Below are positions 21,448 to 32,414 of a DNA stretch of 64,000 nucleotides, piece by piece. This DNA is from Tritrichomonas musculus (taxonomy: Eukaryota; Parabasalia; Tritrichomonadida; Tritrichomonadidae). The notes beneath the pieces are model-generated. The model was not told where the DNA came from and did not search any database. It saw only the letters and a program-made list of their open reading frames with translations. The stretch's first letter is position 1; each line of letters begins with the position of its first letter. Made by a program: the position numbers and the translations under genes. The DNA is taken from NCBI GenBank assembly GCA_039105265.1, contig JAPFFF010000021.1, forward strand, positions 1,674,001 through 1,738,000, given 5' to 3'.

Positions 21448-22602
21448 ATGGATAAAACCCAACTCAACAAACTTGTTCGTGATTATTTTTTAGCTTCGTC
21501 TAGTTCAAAATATAATGATGCAGAAATTTCTTGGCTTTGCGCTTCTGTTTATCAAATATTTTTAAATGAAAAAAGCGTTTTATATTTAAATCCTCCAATT
21601 CACATTTGTGGAGACTTGCATGGGCAATTTGATGATTTGTTAAGAGTTTTTCAATCGGTTGGAGCACCACCAAATGCTACTTTTTTGTTTCTTGGTGATT
21701 ATGTTGATCGAGGACCGCATCAAATAGAAGTTATAAACTTACTTTTCGCTCTCAAACTAAGGTATCCTAAACATATTTTTTTGCTACGTGGAAATCACGA
21801 ATGTTCAGAAATGGCACAAATGTTTGGATTTGCTGATGAATGCAGAAAAAAAATCAGTGATACGGTTTTATCAGCTTACAATGAAGCATTTGAAGCAATG
21901 CCTCTAGCTGCAGTCATTGGCGAAAAAATATTTTGTGTTCATGGAGGTTTGAGCCCATCATTACCACTTGTAAGTGATATATTAAAAATACGCCGTCCAA
22001 CAATTATTCCTGATTCAGGCCCAATTGCAGATCTTCTTTGGTCAGATCCTTCTCCATCAGTGCCAAATGGTGATTGGGGACCAAATCAACGTGGAACAAC
22101 ATTCACATGGGGTCAAAACATAGTAAATAAGTTTTTGAAAGATAATGGTCTAGAAATGATCATTCGTGCGCATCAGGTTGCTTTTGAAGGATTCAAATAT
22201 CCATTTCCAACTGATGGTCGCGTTTTAACAATATTTACCTCATCATTATATGCAGGTGAATACAAAAATAAAGCAGCCTTTGTTACAGTTACATATGACG
22301 TTTCTGCTCAAACAGATATTCAAAATAGTAAAAGCTGTGGAAATTTCAATGACAATTCCAATAAAAAAAGCAAAAATGATGGCCCTAATGAAGAAAATGT
22401 TAATAATTCAAAATCATTATCACAGTTTCAGTTATATAATATTACCAATCCAAAAACTAAAAAAAGATTTTCCCCTTCAGGATTAGATATAAAGATTTCT
22501 ATTTTAAATTCAGCGAAACCTTTCCCAACTCAAATTATTAGTGAAAATTTTTCAAATCAAGGAACTCCAGCCAAGAAAAAACCTTCATTTGGAAGAACAT
22601 AA
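21448..22602 (+). CDS. PP1/PPP-family serine/threonine protein phosphatase catalytic subunit
   Basis: A 384-residue protein from the ATG at 21,448; an in-frame TTG two codons earlier is not used here. All PPP metal-site motifs are present: CGDLHGQFDDL, LGDYVDRG, LLRGNHE and the HGGLSP block, followed by IIRAHQVAFEGFKYPF and LTIFTSSLYAG. The catalytic domain spans residues about 5-290. The remaining 95 residues are a polar Asn/Ser/Lys tail that is probably disordered and may carry regulatory sites. It dephosphorylates Ser/Thr in the cytosol or nucleus by the two-metal mechanism of the family. It lies 178 bp after the LRR gene on the same strand. SDS22-type LRR proteins are known PP1 partners, so the adjacency is suggestive but unproven. 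Confidence 0.93.
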   Translation: MDKTQLNKLVRDYFLASSSSKYNDAEISWLCASVYQIFLNEKSVLYLNPPIHICGDLHGQFDDLLRVFQSVGAPPNATFLFLGDYVDRGPHQIEVINLLFALKLRYPKHIFLLRGNHECSEMAQMFGFADECRKKISDTVLSAYNEAFEAMPLAAVIGEKIFCVHGGLSPSLPLVSDILKIRRPTIIPDSGPIADLLWSDPSPSVPNGDWGPNQRGTTFTWGQNIVNKFLKDNGLEMIIRAHQVAFEGFKYPFPTDGRVLTIFTSSLYAGEYKNKAAFVTVTYDVSAQTDIQNSKSCGNFNDNSNKKSKNDGPNEENVNNSKSLSQFQLYNITNPKTKKRFSPSGLDIKISILNSAKPFPTQIISENFSNQGTPAKKKPSFGRT

Positions 22603-22865
22603 TTAATTTTTAGTTAATTGTGTTTTGTGTATCTTATATATTAAAAATGTTTTATGATTATTATTTTTAATTATAATATGAATATTTTATTTGATTATTT
22701 TTTCATTAATAATAGACTTTGATTTATACTTAATTATTCTAACAAGCTGGAAAGGCAAGCCTGTATAAGTTTAAAATTTAAAAAAGATTAATTTAAATTA
22801 ATTAAATGATTAATCTTTATTTTAGAAAGTACGAAAATAATTTAAATGATTTATTTCAAAACAGA

Positions 22866-25178
22866 TTATACAACAGTAATGTTTAATTGCGTTAAGAGGG
22901 AACCAGTTTGACTATTTTCAATATTGAAAACCGCAGGATTTCCTTTCTTTGTTTTTTCTTTTGCATTAATTTTAATAACAAAAGACTTCCCAGGAAGTGC
23001 TACGCCTTGAATTGGTGCTATAATGCAATTTTTCTTGAAATCATCATTTTGCGCTTTAACTTGCCATTGAGCCCATGCATAAGAATTATTGGTAAATTCC
23101 AATTCAAGGGTTCCTTTCTCTTTAACTTCGACTTCTTTGTAAACTAGATTCAAAGTTGGTGTTGACAAGGCAATCATTTCATCCAATTTCTTAAGTTTTA
23201 ACTCTTGGAAATGCCTTTCTTTATCAGGGCTGATCACGGGGATAATAAAATCAATAATTGCTTTAACTGGACGATGATCAGACATTGAGCATGTTCCTCT
23301 TTTATAAGAAGAAACAACAGGTTCAACAGGATAATTTAATGAAACATCATCTGGTATTCCAGTATGGCATTTTGTTTTGATTAGTTTTGACCCTTCGGCA
23401 AAAAATCCACCGTAATCAGTATCAAAAACGAAAAAGTTGTCGTCGATGGATGATTTTCGATCGATTCCTTTAAGATAAAGTCTACTTTTGTCGTTTTTCA
23501 TATATAAAACGCGATCAGTATATGAAGGAACTCTTTGTTTAGGTCCATCATCGTAATTTTGGGTTCCTCTCTCAAATTTATAAGTTGGTAAGAATTTGAT
23601 TCTTCCTTCTTTTAATTTTTCTATGACTGGATCTTCTGAACGGGAGTGATTTAGTTGATCGTTATCTAGGAGTGTTCTAATATCTCTTTTGGAAATGAGA
23701 TTCAATGTTTCTTGTTTTGTCAAATCAATTCGGTAATTTAAGTCACCTTCAAGTATGAAATAATCAATTCCACGAAAAGTTTCATTTTCATTAAAATCTT
23801 GTTCATCAAAATCGGCTAAATTGAAAGCACTGTTACTATTACCACTAGAAGCAATTTCTATATTTCGATCAGCGTACATTAATGCACTGAGATCGCGAAG
23901 TTCTTTATCTCTCTCTTCTTTGGCTTCTTGATGAGCAGTAAGATGGCATCCAATTAGCATAATTCTAGCCGTATTACCAGCTTCAATCGTGTAAACAATA
24001 GCGCTTTTATTTGCAAGCTTTCCACCAAAACCAAGCCTTATCATTTGTGGATCATTTTTGAGTTCTACACGCAAATTGTAACCAAATTTGTCAACAATAT
24101 TTTTTCGTACGGCAACAGCTGTAAAAACGCCTCCTAATGAAGTGCAATGTTTAAATTCGTATTGTTGATGTGCAGATACTAAAGCACGATGAATAAGTTC
24201 TTTCCAATTATCACAAAGATCACTATTTCCACTAACAACTGAACGAAATCCCATATCTATTTCTTGAAATGCGAAAAAAAGAATGTCGCTTGGATGATCT
24301 TTTTCTTTTTTATCATTAATAAATTCAATAATTTGATTTTCAAAGTCAACTTCATTTTCAGGATTTTCTGTTTGGTCTTCTTCAGGGCAATCAGGATTTC
24401 TACTTGCAACATTCCATGTAATGCAACAAATACGAAGTTCTTGAGCTTCTGCAAAATATACTGTATTCCTGTTTGTTGATCTTTCTGACCAAATATGCAT
24501 AGTTTCTTGTACATATGGAACTGGGAAACAAATGCAATTCACATCTTCTATGTCAAAAAGAGTCATTTTTTTCAAAAAAGAGATGTTATCAATGCTATCA
24601 TTTCCTGAATAAGAGTATTTACGAAGAAATGTCTCGTTGACTTCGGAATTAAATTCTGTAATTAATTTAGATATTTGTCTGCAAATTCTAAGCTGTGAAG
24701 TTAATATTTCAAATTGTCGATCTTTGTTATTAATTTTGAAAACCAAAACGCACCCAGAATGTGGATCAGAAAATTCAAAAATCAAGAAAAGCTGATTAAA
24801 CAATATTTTTGGAATTACCAATTTATTAACAGGAACAAAAATTGAATTTCCATACATTGCATTATAATCAATGTTCTGTCCAATATTAGGTGGAGGACCT
24901 GACTCTGTGTTTGTCAATTGTAATACAGGTTTTTCAAGGGAACCACGATATAAAAGAAGTGCCAGCTTAAAATTTGTTGTAGCATCTTTTTGAATAAGAG
25001 AGCAATCGCATGATATCCATTGCTTACAACTGGAAATTAGATTTCGAATTTTCTTCTGAAAGCTACTGTCAACTTTTTGATCATCATGCTCATTAATAGC
25101 AGTGATGACATTTTCGTTGTCTAATTTATTACTAGAACGAGGAGATCGTCCTCCTGAAACGCGCTTTATTTTTTTCAT
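22866..25178 (-). CDS. OCRL-like inositol polyphosphate 5-phosphatase with ASH domain
   Basis: A 770-residue protein. After an N-terminal region of about 250 residues that may hold a PH-like fold, the 5-phosphatase (exonuclease-endonuclease-phosphatase) domain covers about 255-655. Its motifs are ITWNVASRNPD, FAFQEIDMG, LIGCHLTAHQE, ILEGDLNYRI, VPSYTDRVLY and SMSDHRPVKA, so the QE, GDLNYR, TDR and SDHRP residues of the active site are in place. The last 100 residues (TLELEFTNNSYAWAQW...LPGKSFVIKINAK) form an ASH-type beta-sandwich as in OCRL/INPP5B. The RhoGAP domain of animal OCRL is absent. Expected role: removal of the 5-phosphate from PI(4,5)P2 or PI(3,4,5)P3 on endosomal or plasma membranes. 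It converges on the phosphatase gene. Confidence 0.93.
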   Translation of the reverse strand: MKKIKRVSGGRSPRSSNKLDNENVITAINEHDDQKVDSSFQKKIRNLISSCKQWISCDCSLIQKDATTNFKLALLLYRGSLEKPVLQLTNTESGPPPNIGQNIDYNAMYGNSIFVPVNKLVIPKILFNQLFLIFEFSDPHSGCVLVFKINNKDRQFEILTSQLRICRQISKLITEFNSEVNETFLRKYSYSGNDSIDNISFLKKMTLFDIEDVNCICFPVPYVQETMHIWSERSTNRNTVYFAEAQELRICCITWNVASRNPDCPEEDQTENPENEVDFENQIIEFINDKKEKDHPSDILFFAFQEIDMGFRSVVSGNSDLCDNWKELIHRALVSAHQQYEFKHCTSLGGVFTAVAVRKNIVDKFGYNLRVELKNDPQMIRLGFGGKLANKSAIVYTIEAGNTARIMLIGCHLTAHQEAKEERDKELRDLSALMYADRNIEIASSGNSNSAFNLADFDEQDFNENETFRGIDYFILEGDLNYRIDLTKQETLNLISKRDIRTLLDNDQLNHSRSEDPVIEKLKEGRIKFLPTYKFERGTQNYDDGPKQRVPSYTDRVLYMKNDKSRLYLKGIDRKSSIDDNFFVFDTDYGGFFAEGSKLIKTKCHTGIPDDVSLNYPVEPVVSSYKRGTCSMSDHRPVKAIIDFIIPVISPDKERHFQELKLKKLDEMIALSTPTLNLVYKEVEVKEKGTLELEFTNNSYAWAQWQVKAQNDDFKKNCIIAPIQGVALPGKSFVIKINAKEKTKKGNPAVFNIENSQTGSLLTQLNITVV

Positions 25179-25220
25179 GATTATTTTATGTAGAAATAAA
25201 AACGAATTTTATTCAAAAAA
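25179..25220. promoter_or_regulatory. 42-bp divergent spacer shared by two genes
   Basis: The ATG of the 5-phosphatase (minus, 25,178) and the ATG of the next gene (plus, 25,221) are only 42 bp apart, so both transcription starts and leaders must lie in or overlap this AT-rich block. It contains TTTTTATTT-type runs on both strands. A compact bidirectional promoter is the simplest reading. Confidence 0.7.
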
Positions 25221-27071
25221 ATGAAAGATAATACTGATTCCCTACCAGCAATTAAAAGCCATAGCAATGATTTTTCTAATACTAGTTTATTTAATTATAT
25301 CAACAGTATCCAAATTGACAGAAAATCGAACTTGGACATTCTTCAAAATATCAAGATTTCCCATTTACATGCTAAAGCATTAAGTGGCTTTAGACCAAAT
25401 TGTTTTCCAAGTACCGAATCATATTCCGATTTCATACGAAAAATTAATAAAATCGAATCCATAAGTATTATTTATTTCCAACCTCAAAGTGTTGATATAT
25501 TTAGAATCATGATTTTAATTTGTTTTTTAGCAATCAAATCAGAAAATTTAAATTTGAAAAAAATAAATGATAAAGATATTAAACAGAACGAAATTGAACT
25601 AGCTAATAAACTCCAAAAGATAGACGGTGTTGTTAGCTTAATTAATGAAGGTTGGCTAATATCAAACTTGAAATATCATCAAATCACGCAAGAGATTGAT
25701 TCAATTGAGTTTTCAAACGGAACAGAAACAATTTTAATAACGCCAAGCAATCCTCAAGATTTTAAAAAATCTCTAGAATGTTCGTTATCTTCTCCTCATT
25801 CGCAGAAAATAATTTCACCTTCATCACCTCATTCAAATCAACATTCTATAAACAGGCAAAGAAAGCAATCTACCAGGCAATTTGATCGAACAGACTATAG
25901 TACAGAAAGTAGTAATAATAATGACGATGATGAAACAGATGATGAAATGGGTATTGAAACAATTTTCACTGATGCAAAAAATACGAGATTGCCTCTTTCT
26001 CGACGAACATACTCTGAACCATTTATCACGCTCGATCCGATGTTTATTTTTGAGAACGAAAAAAGAAATGAAAATGAGAGCAAAACCCATATAAGTCAAA
26101 ATTCAAAAAATAACAAAATTAAGCAGATTGATGTCCATAATAACGATATTAAAATGCAACCCAATAGAAGGAAGATCAATAACCCTATCAAGAAAAACAA
26201 ACCAAAAAATAACAAAAATAATGATTTCAATAAAAGCTCTTACACCAGCAATTACAGTTATTCTAGTTATAGCTACTCGAATTCTTCTGATTTTGACTAC
26301 AGTTATTATTCATCTGGAGAAGAAGAAACGATATCCAATAATGATCGAAATTACTCCACAGAAAGAAGAAGGCATCATCATCGTCACCGTCAAATGTCAA
26401 AGCGAATAAAAAGCAAGCTTGAACTTCGAAAATTAGAAGAGACACCAAATAGAGTTACTCAACTTTACATTGACGAATTTGACGATGTCCGAAAGCTTCA
26501 TAGCAAGCATCAAAACATTCAAACTGATTCTGAAAAAAAGTGCAAAAATAATAATATTAGAGATCTCGATGAAAATGATATAAATGACAGCGATGAGGAA
26601 GAAATTAACGAAAATAAATCAAACATTGATTTTCAGCGACCGTTAAAAATAAAATTGAATCAAACAAAACTTCCAATTTTTAACTCATACGACAACATTA
26701 CTGAAGAAGAAGACGATGACGATGATCTACCAATTAATAGAAATAACAGCTGCTCCTACTTCAATGAGATTAATGATGAATACATGATCGATGATAACGA
26801 CGACCATTTAATTGATAACTCATCGAGCGATTCAAATGAAGATTTTGACGATTTGGAATATGAGCCAAATAAAAATAATAAAAAGAAAAATAATTGTCAG
26901 TTTGATCAAGATGAAGATGATGGAAATGAAAAAATATTACCAAATATGAATGAAGATATTTATTGCTCTGAGCCATTTCCTACAAATAATGGGAATTCAA
27001 ATGATAATTCATTGCTTTCACCAAATCATCGGAAGCCAGCAAGAACTGGAAAAAAACGCCAAATTATGTAA
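25221..27071 (+). CDS. LRR-tail protein with long acidic, disordered C-terminus
   Basis: A 616-residue protein. Residues about 10-150 keep a short LRR-like stretch (LDILQNIKISHLHAKALSGF) and an LRRcap-like block (MILICFLAIKSENLNLKKINDKDI...LINEGWLISNLKYH) that lines up with the corresponding part of the 1,099-residue LRR protein at 17,970. The rest is low complexity: Ser/Pro phospho-site-like runs, Tyr/Ser clusters (YTSNYSYSSYSYS), a His/Arg basic patch (RRRHHHRHRQ) and Asp/Glu/Asn tracts. No catalytic motif or membrane helix is seen. It is divergently paired with the 5-phosphatase gene. Together with the 17,970 gene it suggests an old local duplication. Confidence 0.65.
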   Translation: MKDNTDSLPAIKSHSNDFSNTSLFNYINSIQIDRKSNLDILQNIKISHLHAKALSGFRPNCFPSTESYSDFIRKINKIESISIIYFQPQSVDIFRIMILICFLAIKSENLNLKKINDKDIKQNEIELANKLQKIDGVVSLINEGWLISNLKYHQITQEIDSIEFSNGTETILITPSNPQDFKKSLECSLSSPHSQKIISPSSPHSNQHSINRQRKQSTRQFDRTDYSTESSNNNDDDETDDEMGIETIFTDAKNTRLPLSRRTYSEPFITLDPMFIFENEKRNENESKTHISQNSKNNKIKQIDVHNNDIKMQPNRRKINNPIKKNKPKNNKNNDFNKSSYTSNYSYSSYSYSNSSDFDYSYYSSGEEETISNNDRNYSTERRRHHHRHRQMSKRIKSKLELRKLEETPNRVTQLYIDEFDDVRKLHSKHQNIQTDSEKKCKNNNIRDLDENDINDSDEEEINENKSNIDFQRPLKIKLNQTKLPIFNSYDNITEEEDDDDDLPINRNNSCSYFNEINDEYMIDDNDDHLIDNSSSDSNEDFDDLEYEPNKNNKKKNNCQFDQDEDDGNEKILPNMNEDIYCSEPFPTNNGNSNDNSLLSPNHRKPARTGKKRQIM

Positions 27072-27170
27072 TTCATATTCTTTATTTAATATAGTATAAT
27101 GTAATTTTATTTTAAATAAACATGTAAATTATAATCAAGCATTTCTTAAATTATATTTTGAAAAGACTTT

Positions 27171-29345
27171 TCAATCAAGTAATGTTAATTTGAAATATAA
27201 AAATTTCAGTAATCGAATTATTCTAAATAGAAAAGTAGCAGCATTATTTATTTTCGTTACATTTTCATTTTTTAGGGCTATTATGGATTCCCATGGTTTG
27301 CAGTCAAATTCTTTTTCTTTTATTAATATTAAAGCGCTTGGCTGACTGATGTTAAATTGATCTTCTGGAAGTTGGAAGTTAATTGATTTTGGTACAGATT
27401 TGAAAGTTTTTTCACTATCTAAACCAAAGATTCCATCATTTTCGTTATTTAAGGTCTCTAATATGTAAGTTATATCTGTTTCCTCTAATGTAACATTATT
27501 AGAAAAAGTAACTGTAGAACCTTGGAAGATTTTCAGTGGACCTTTAATTTTCATATGACTAAGTTCTGCACTAGTTGATTTTTCAATGGTTACATTATTA
27601 ATTTCAATATCAACAAAGTTATCTTTCTTTGATACTGTGTCACGTGTTGTTGGAGGTATTTTGCGTTTAACTGCCAAAATACCATTTCCAATAAGAGGAA
27701 TTTTATTCATTACAAAATAAGTAACTTTTTCTGGAACAACTATTTCAAGGTCTCCTTTGAGAACTGATTTGGAGTTTAATGTGATACTTGGCTGTTCTGA
27801 TTGTAATTCCAATTTTCTAGTATTTCGAGTAGAATCAAGATTGATTGATAAAGGAACCTCAGAATTTTGTGATATATCAATTGTACCAACATTATTATCT
27901 TCATCGTCATCTAATAGTAAATTCAATTTGCTTTTTCATAATTAATTCTTTCAACACTGCTAGAAAAGTACTGATCATCTGCTAAATCAGAGAAAAATGG
28001 CACGGATTCTAATGTAGCATCATCGAAATTAACACGAAAACTCCTCCTGAGAAAGATTCTGTTTTTTCCATTTGATTTTCATTTTGAAGTTGAGAAGGAA
28101 AATATAAACGGTATTCATCAGCATTAGAATATTGCTTTTTAATTTGTTTTAGATTATTGAAATCATAAGAATATGACTGAGAAAATGAAAGTCTCTCTCC
28201 AGAATAAAAGAAATCGTATCCACAGAAGCTTGGACTCCTGCATGCTCCATTTACATAAATGGTAATGTTTTTATTGAAGCCGATTGAATATTCATATGAT
28301 GGTTCAACATAGTTCAAAGGCATGCCATAATCATCTTCAGTAGTAGATTCAGTATAATCCAATGATGTGAAATTGGTTGATTCGAAAGCATTCTTTCCGA
28401 TATGTAAATAGTATCCATCATGTTTTGTTAGAGATTTAAAGCTAGAACAATTTGCAAATGCACATTCGCCAATATATATGATAATTTTGTAGGAAGTTCT
28501 AATTCACCAGCAAATTTAGAACAATTGCAAAATGCATATCTACCAATTGAATACAACTTATTACGTCGAGAGTTATAATAATAATCTGCAAACTATAAAT
28601 AAGAATTAAAACCTGAGCCTCCACAAAATGCATAGTCTCCAATGACTTGATATTCTGGTGGAATTATTAAGGTGCCATTGAATCCAGCACAATTATAAAA
28701 GGTAGATTTTCCAATAGTATAATCGTATTTTAATTCCGTCCATAAATTTGAATCATCGAAACTTAGAGGACCTTTGAAACCACTGCATCCATAAAATGCA
28801 TAATCGTCAATGATTGAAATAGGAACAGTTAGGCTTCCTGTAAATCCTCATCTATAAAAGGCAAACTTTCCAATGTAAGAAACATTGAATAATAACAAGT
28901 CACCTGTAAACTTTGAGCAGCCATAAAAGGCATAATCACAAATACGACATGTATAATAATCGTAATAATAACCGCCATTTTCATATTCACTATATTTTTC
29001 GAATTTACGATATCAAATTCTTAATAATCCTGTTAATTTTGGACATTGATAAAATGCATATGCGCCAACTCTTCTCAAGCCAAATCCAAGATGTAATGCG
29101 CCGTTAAGTGAAGAGCATCCATAGAAAGCATAATCACCAATTTCGAATAAGTTTGATGGGAATGTTAATGGACCATTCAAGTTAGCACATCCATAAAATG
29201 CATAAGAAGAAACAAGGTCAACAAAAATAGACATATTTAAGCCACCTTTTAATTTGGTACATTGATAGAAGGAATAGTCTGAAATTCCAATGAGTCGAGT
29301 CCGCTGCATCTGTAAAAAGCATAGTCGCCTATAACATCAAATACA
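27171..29345 (-). pseudogene. Broken BspA-like LRR gene, piece 1
   Basis: The minus strand carries BspA/LRR_5 repeats in its 5' half (29,345-28,400), for example FEIGDYAFYGCSSLNGALHLGFG and RRVGAYAFYQCPKLTGLLRI. A non-repeat part follows at 28,362-28,009 (EYSIGFNKNITIYVNGACRSP), then a C-terminal beta-rich region at 27,926-27,171 (VVPEKVTYFVMNKIPLIG...). The three parts lie in different frames separated by stops, and the longest open part starts at TTG rather than ATG. It reads as one former surface BspA gene of over 700 codons that is now dead. Confidence 0.8.
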
Positions 29346-29370
29346 TTTGCTAATTGCTCAAGCTTACCAA

Positions 29371-30120
29371 GTGTTCAATTTCACGATGATTTACGCGAAA
29401 TTGGTACATACTGCTTTGGCTCATGTTCAAGCCTTGAAAGAACTTTAAAAATATCTCAAGTGGGAACGTTAAATAGTCATGCTTTTGAATACTGCATCAA
29501 GCTTTCTTATATCGAATTCAAAAGTAGTTTGGTTGATATTGGTAGTTATTGCTTCCAACATTGTTACAACTTACAAAATTTAACATTTCCTAAAAGCGTA
29601 AAGTATATTAACAGTTTTTCATTTTCACATTGCTCTAGCGTTAACAATATTAGCTTTTCAACTGGTTTATACTACATTTATGATAATCCATTTGAATATT
29701 GTACTGCACTTGATAAAATAATAATTAAGAATGCACCAGTATCAATTATGATATGTCTTCCAATATTGTTATAAAATTGACGATATAGCTTTTGGTAATG
29801 CCGATAAAATCGGAAATTATGCTTTCTTTAGTTGCACAGGTATTACTAATCTAACTGTTGGTAGTATTGGTCAATATGCTTTTAGAAAATGCACTGGCAT
29901 AACAGAAATTCACATTCCTGAAAAAGTAAATTTCTGCGGAGAAGGCGTATTTTATGGGTACACAGGATTAACAGGCACAACAACATTCCCTGAGCATTTC
30001 ACTTTTGTTCCAGCCGCTTATTATTCGCACTGCACAGGCTCACAAACATTGTCCATCAATGAAAACATTACAGAAATCCCTGAACATTTCACTATACAAT
30101 TAACTGGAAGATCAATTTTT
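29371..30120 (+). pseudogene. BspA-like LRR fragment, piece 2 (opposite orientation)
   Basis: Plus-strand BspA repeats (SHAFEYCIKLSYIEFKSSLVDIGSYCFQHCYNLQNLTF..., IGNYAFFSCTGITNLTVG..., IPEKVNFCGEGVFY) run for about 250 codons with one or more frame changes and end at a stop near 30,130. It lacks both a proper start and a C-terminal region. It is flanked on both sides by BspA pieces on the other strand. Confidence 0.8.
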
Positions 30121-31224
30121 GATAAAGAATAGCAATTTCCGAATGCATTTGGGCCTATTGACTCTAAACTATCTGGGAAATTAATTGTTGTAAGGTTATA
30201 ACAATAGAAAAAAGCTTTTTTTTCGATGCTTGATAAGTTAAATGGTAGTTTTACTGTAGTAAGGGAAGAGCATTACTTGAATGTTGATTCTTCTATAGTT
30301 TATTATATAACAGGAAGGTTAACTTCTAGTAAACTTGAGCATGTTTGGAAACAATCATTTCCAATTTCAGTGATTATCATTAAAAACTACGCTACTAAGG
30401 CTTGTTCTATAAAAAGTGTTCTCTTCAAGTTTTTAAAGATTATTTGAAAGTGCTAATGTTCCATTTAAGAAGTATCAATAATGAAAAGCATAACTTCCTA
30501 ATAAAGAAAGTGAATGTGGTAAAGATAAAGAGCCTGATAAATAATAACAATCCCGAAAAGCTTCACTTCCAATTTCTTCAAGTTGAGAATTTTGTTCAAA
30601 TTTCAATGATCTAATTGATTTACATTGGCGAAATGCATAATTAGAAATCAAAGTAACTGAACTAGGAATAGTTAAATCGACTGAAAAAGAGCATCTTTCA
30701 AAAGTATTATTTCCAATAATTACTAATGAACTTGGGAGACCTTTGAAATCATAAATGTTGTAACAAAATGCAAAAGAATATTCACCTGTTTCATTGACTT
30801 TATGACAATTATAAAAAGCGTATTCGCCAATGAAATACACGTTATTAGGTATGACAATCTTGTCAACCATCTGAGTGCATTTATTAAATGAGTAATTTCC
30901 AAGAGTTTCGAGAGAAGTTGTAATTCTTAAAATGCTTTTGAAACCAAAACAATCGTTGAAAGTATAATTTCCAATATATTTTATGTTGTCTCCAAGGCGC
31001 AAGTAATTGAAAGAGCTCCAATTAGCAAAAGCAGAGTCACCAATTATTTCTACTGAGTCAGGTAGAACTAAAGGTCCATAACATCGGTACATGGTCTTAA
31101 AAGCTTCTTCGCCTATTTCTACAACACTTCGACCAAAAGCAAGATGTTTTACTTTGTACAAAATATAAAAGACATTAGAACCAATGGTAGAAACCAAGTT
31201 TGGTATCCGACAGAAACAACTCAA
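30121..31224 (-). pseudogene. BspA-like LRR fragment, piece 3
   Basis: The minus strand reads BspA repeats throughout, for example VVEIGEEAFKTMYRC, SVEIIGDSAFANWSSF, SLVIIGNNTFERCSF and LEEIGSEAFRDCYYLSGSL. After the longest open part (31,224-30,475) the repeats continue through stops to about 30,121 (DSLESIGPNAFGNCYSLS). It is a fragment with no start or end of its own. Confidence 0.8.
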
Positions 31225-31299
31225 ATAAAGATTTTGTAAAAACTTTTTGGTATCTGACAGAAAGCATAATTGATATCAACATTCCCGATGAAGAGACTC

Positions 31300-31465
31300 G
31301 TGCACAAATGCTAGATAAGGGAGAAAATGGCGTTCCTGTTAATAAAACTGAAGCTGTTCGTTATTATAAAATGGCTATAGATCAAGGTTATGAATATGCA
31401 ATGAATAATAATGCTGACATGCTTCGAAATGGGGATGGTATAACCGTTGACAAAGTTCAAGTTGT
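31300..31465 (+). pseudogene. Sel1-like repeat fragment
   Basis: About 55 codons read as one and a half Sel1 repeats: MLDKGENGVPVNKTEAVRYYKMAIDQGYEYAMNNNADMLRNGDGITVDK. This matches the GxGVxxDxxxAxxYYxxAAxxGxxxA pattern. It is isolated, flanked by a BspA piece on one side and a virus-like fossil on the other, so it is a stranded fragment of a larger Sel1 gene. Confidence 0.7.
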
Positions 31466-31479
31466 CCATAACAACCGTT

Positions 31480-31820
31480 TGATAATATATTCGAAAGCAT
31501 TAGTTGATGAATCCCAGCTGACTTCATCAATCGGATCTGAAAAGTCATGGAGTAGATTGAGAACAATATCACGATTACTAAATGATTCACTAATAGCATC
31601 AGTTGGTGCATATTTTGGAGTCATGCTCCATAAATAATTCGTTGCCTCTATAATATCCAGTGCTCCAATTAAACCTATATACCCTCTATTGTTATCATCA
31701 TATATTCAATGCACATCACCAACTGTGAAGGGTAATCTCATACCATTTTCTTGACCAGGAAGGGTTAAATCTAAATATAGCATTTCAATATCACTCGCCT
31801 TGAGTTTAGATGTTGAATAA
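31480..31820 (-). mobile_element. Fossil fragment of a virus-like element's fibre-like gene
   Basis: The minus strand encodes stretches that match the giant fibre-like protein of the element at 41-64 kb, for example SDIEMLYLDLTLPGQE against SDIEQLYLDLVLPGQE, and DPIDEVSWDSSTNAFEYIIK against DPIDEVNWDPSTNAFEYIIK. The matching part of that gene is at about 53,440-53,760, and the DNA itself is alignable. It is a broken remnant, clearly older than the large element, and has taken on more AT-rich composition. It shows that this family has visited the locus before. Confidence 0.85.
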
Positions 31821-31863
31821 TTTTATTAATCACCACGCATAGCCACTTTTAATTAACTTGTGA

Positions 31864-32208
31864 TATCATTACCTTGTTGGACCACATTTCTGTTGTATTC
31901 CTGTATACCTTTCTGATAATGTTGCTTTGCCTTATTCTGGAAATTTGCTCGATTATTCGAAGTTTTCAATTCGCATTTCTCAAGGCGATGTTTATCTAGA
32001 AAGTTACTCACAGGAAGAAATTTATCGAATGAGAAAAGAGCTTAGAAAATGCGCTTTGACATACTTATTCAGATTAGGAGAACCACCGAGAGTTGGTGAA
32101 GGATTTTGGGCAATTTCATGGATGTGGTACACTAGGTACATATATGCTCAGCAATTCGATTATAAATATTATCCTATACCTCATATTAATATTAGTAAGA
32201 ATAAATAG
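31864..32208 (+). pseudogene. Exostosin-like glycosyltransferase, C-terminal remnant
   Basis: An open stretch of about 114 codons without a start reads HFCCIPVYLSDNVALPYSGNLLDYSKFSIRISQGDV...YRMRKELRKC. This is the C-terminal end of the exostosin/GT47 domain (G/C-x-IPVixsd..LPf..vldwskFsvri). The catalytic N-terminal part is missing. It is probably a stranded 3' end from the same rearrangements that scattered the BspA pieces. Confidence 0.7.
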
Positions 32209-32414
32209 TAAATTTACAACATAAAAAATGCTTTTTTAATAATATTATTATTTCAGAAAAACAAAAATATTTGTCATAGCCAGCATTAATATAACTTAAT
32301 GGCACCAGACAATGACCGTAGATAAATGATAAATTAGTTGAACTAAAAATAAAATTTAAATTGGCATGCTTGAATGATTTCCATTTCATAAAAGATAAAT
32401 GACATAAAATTTAA

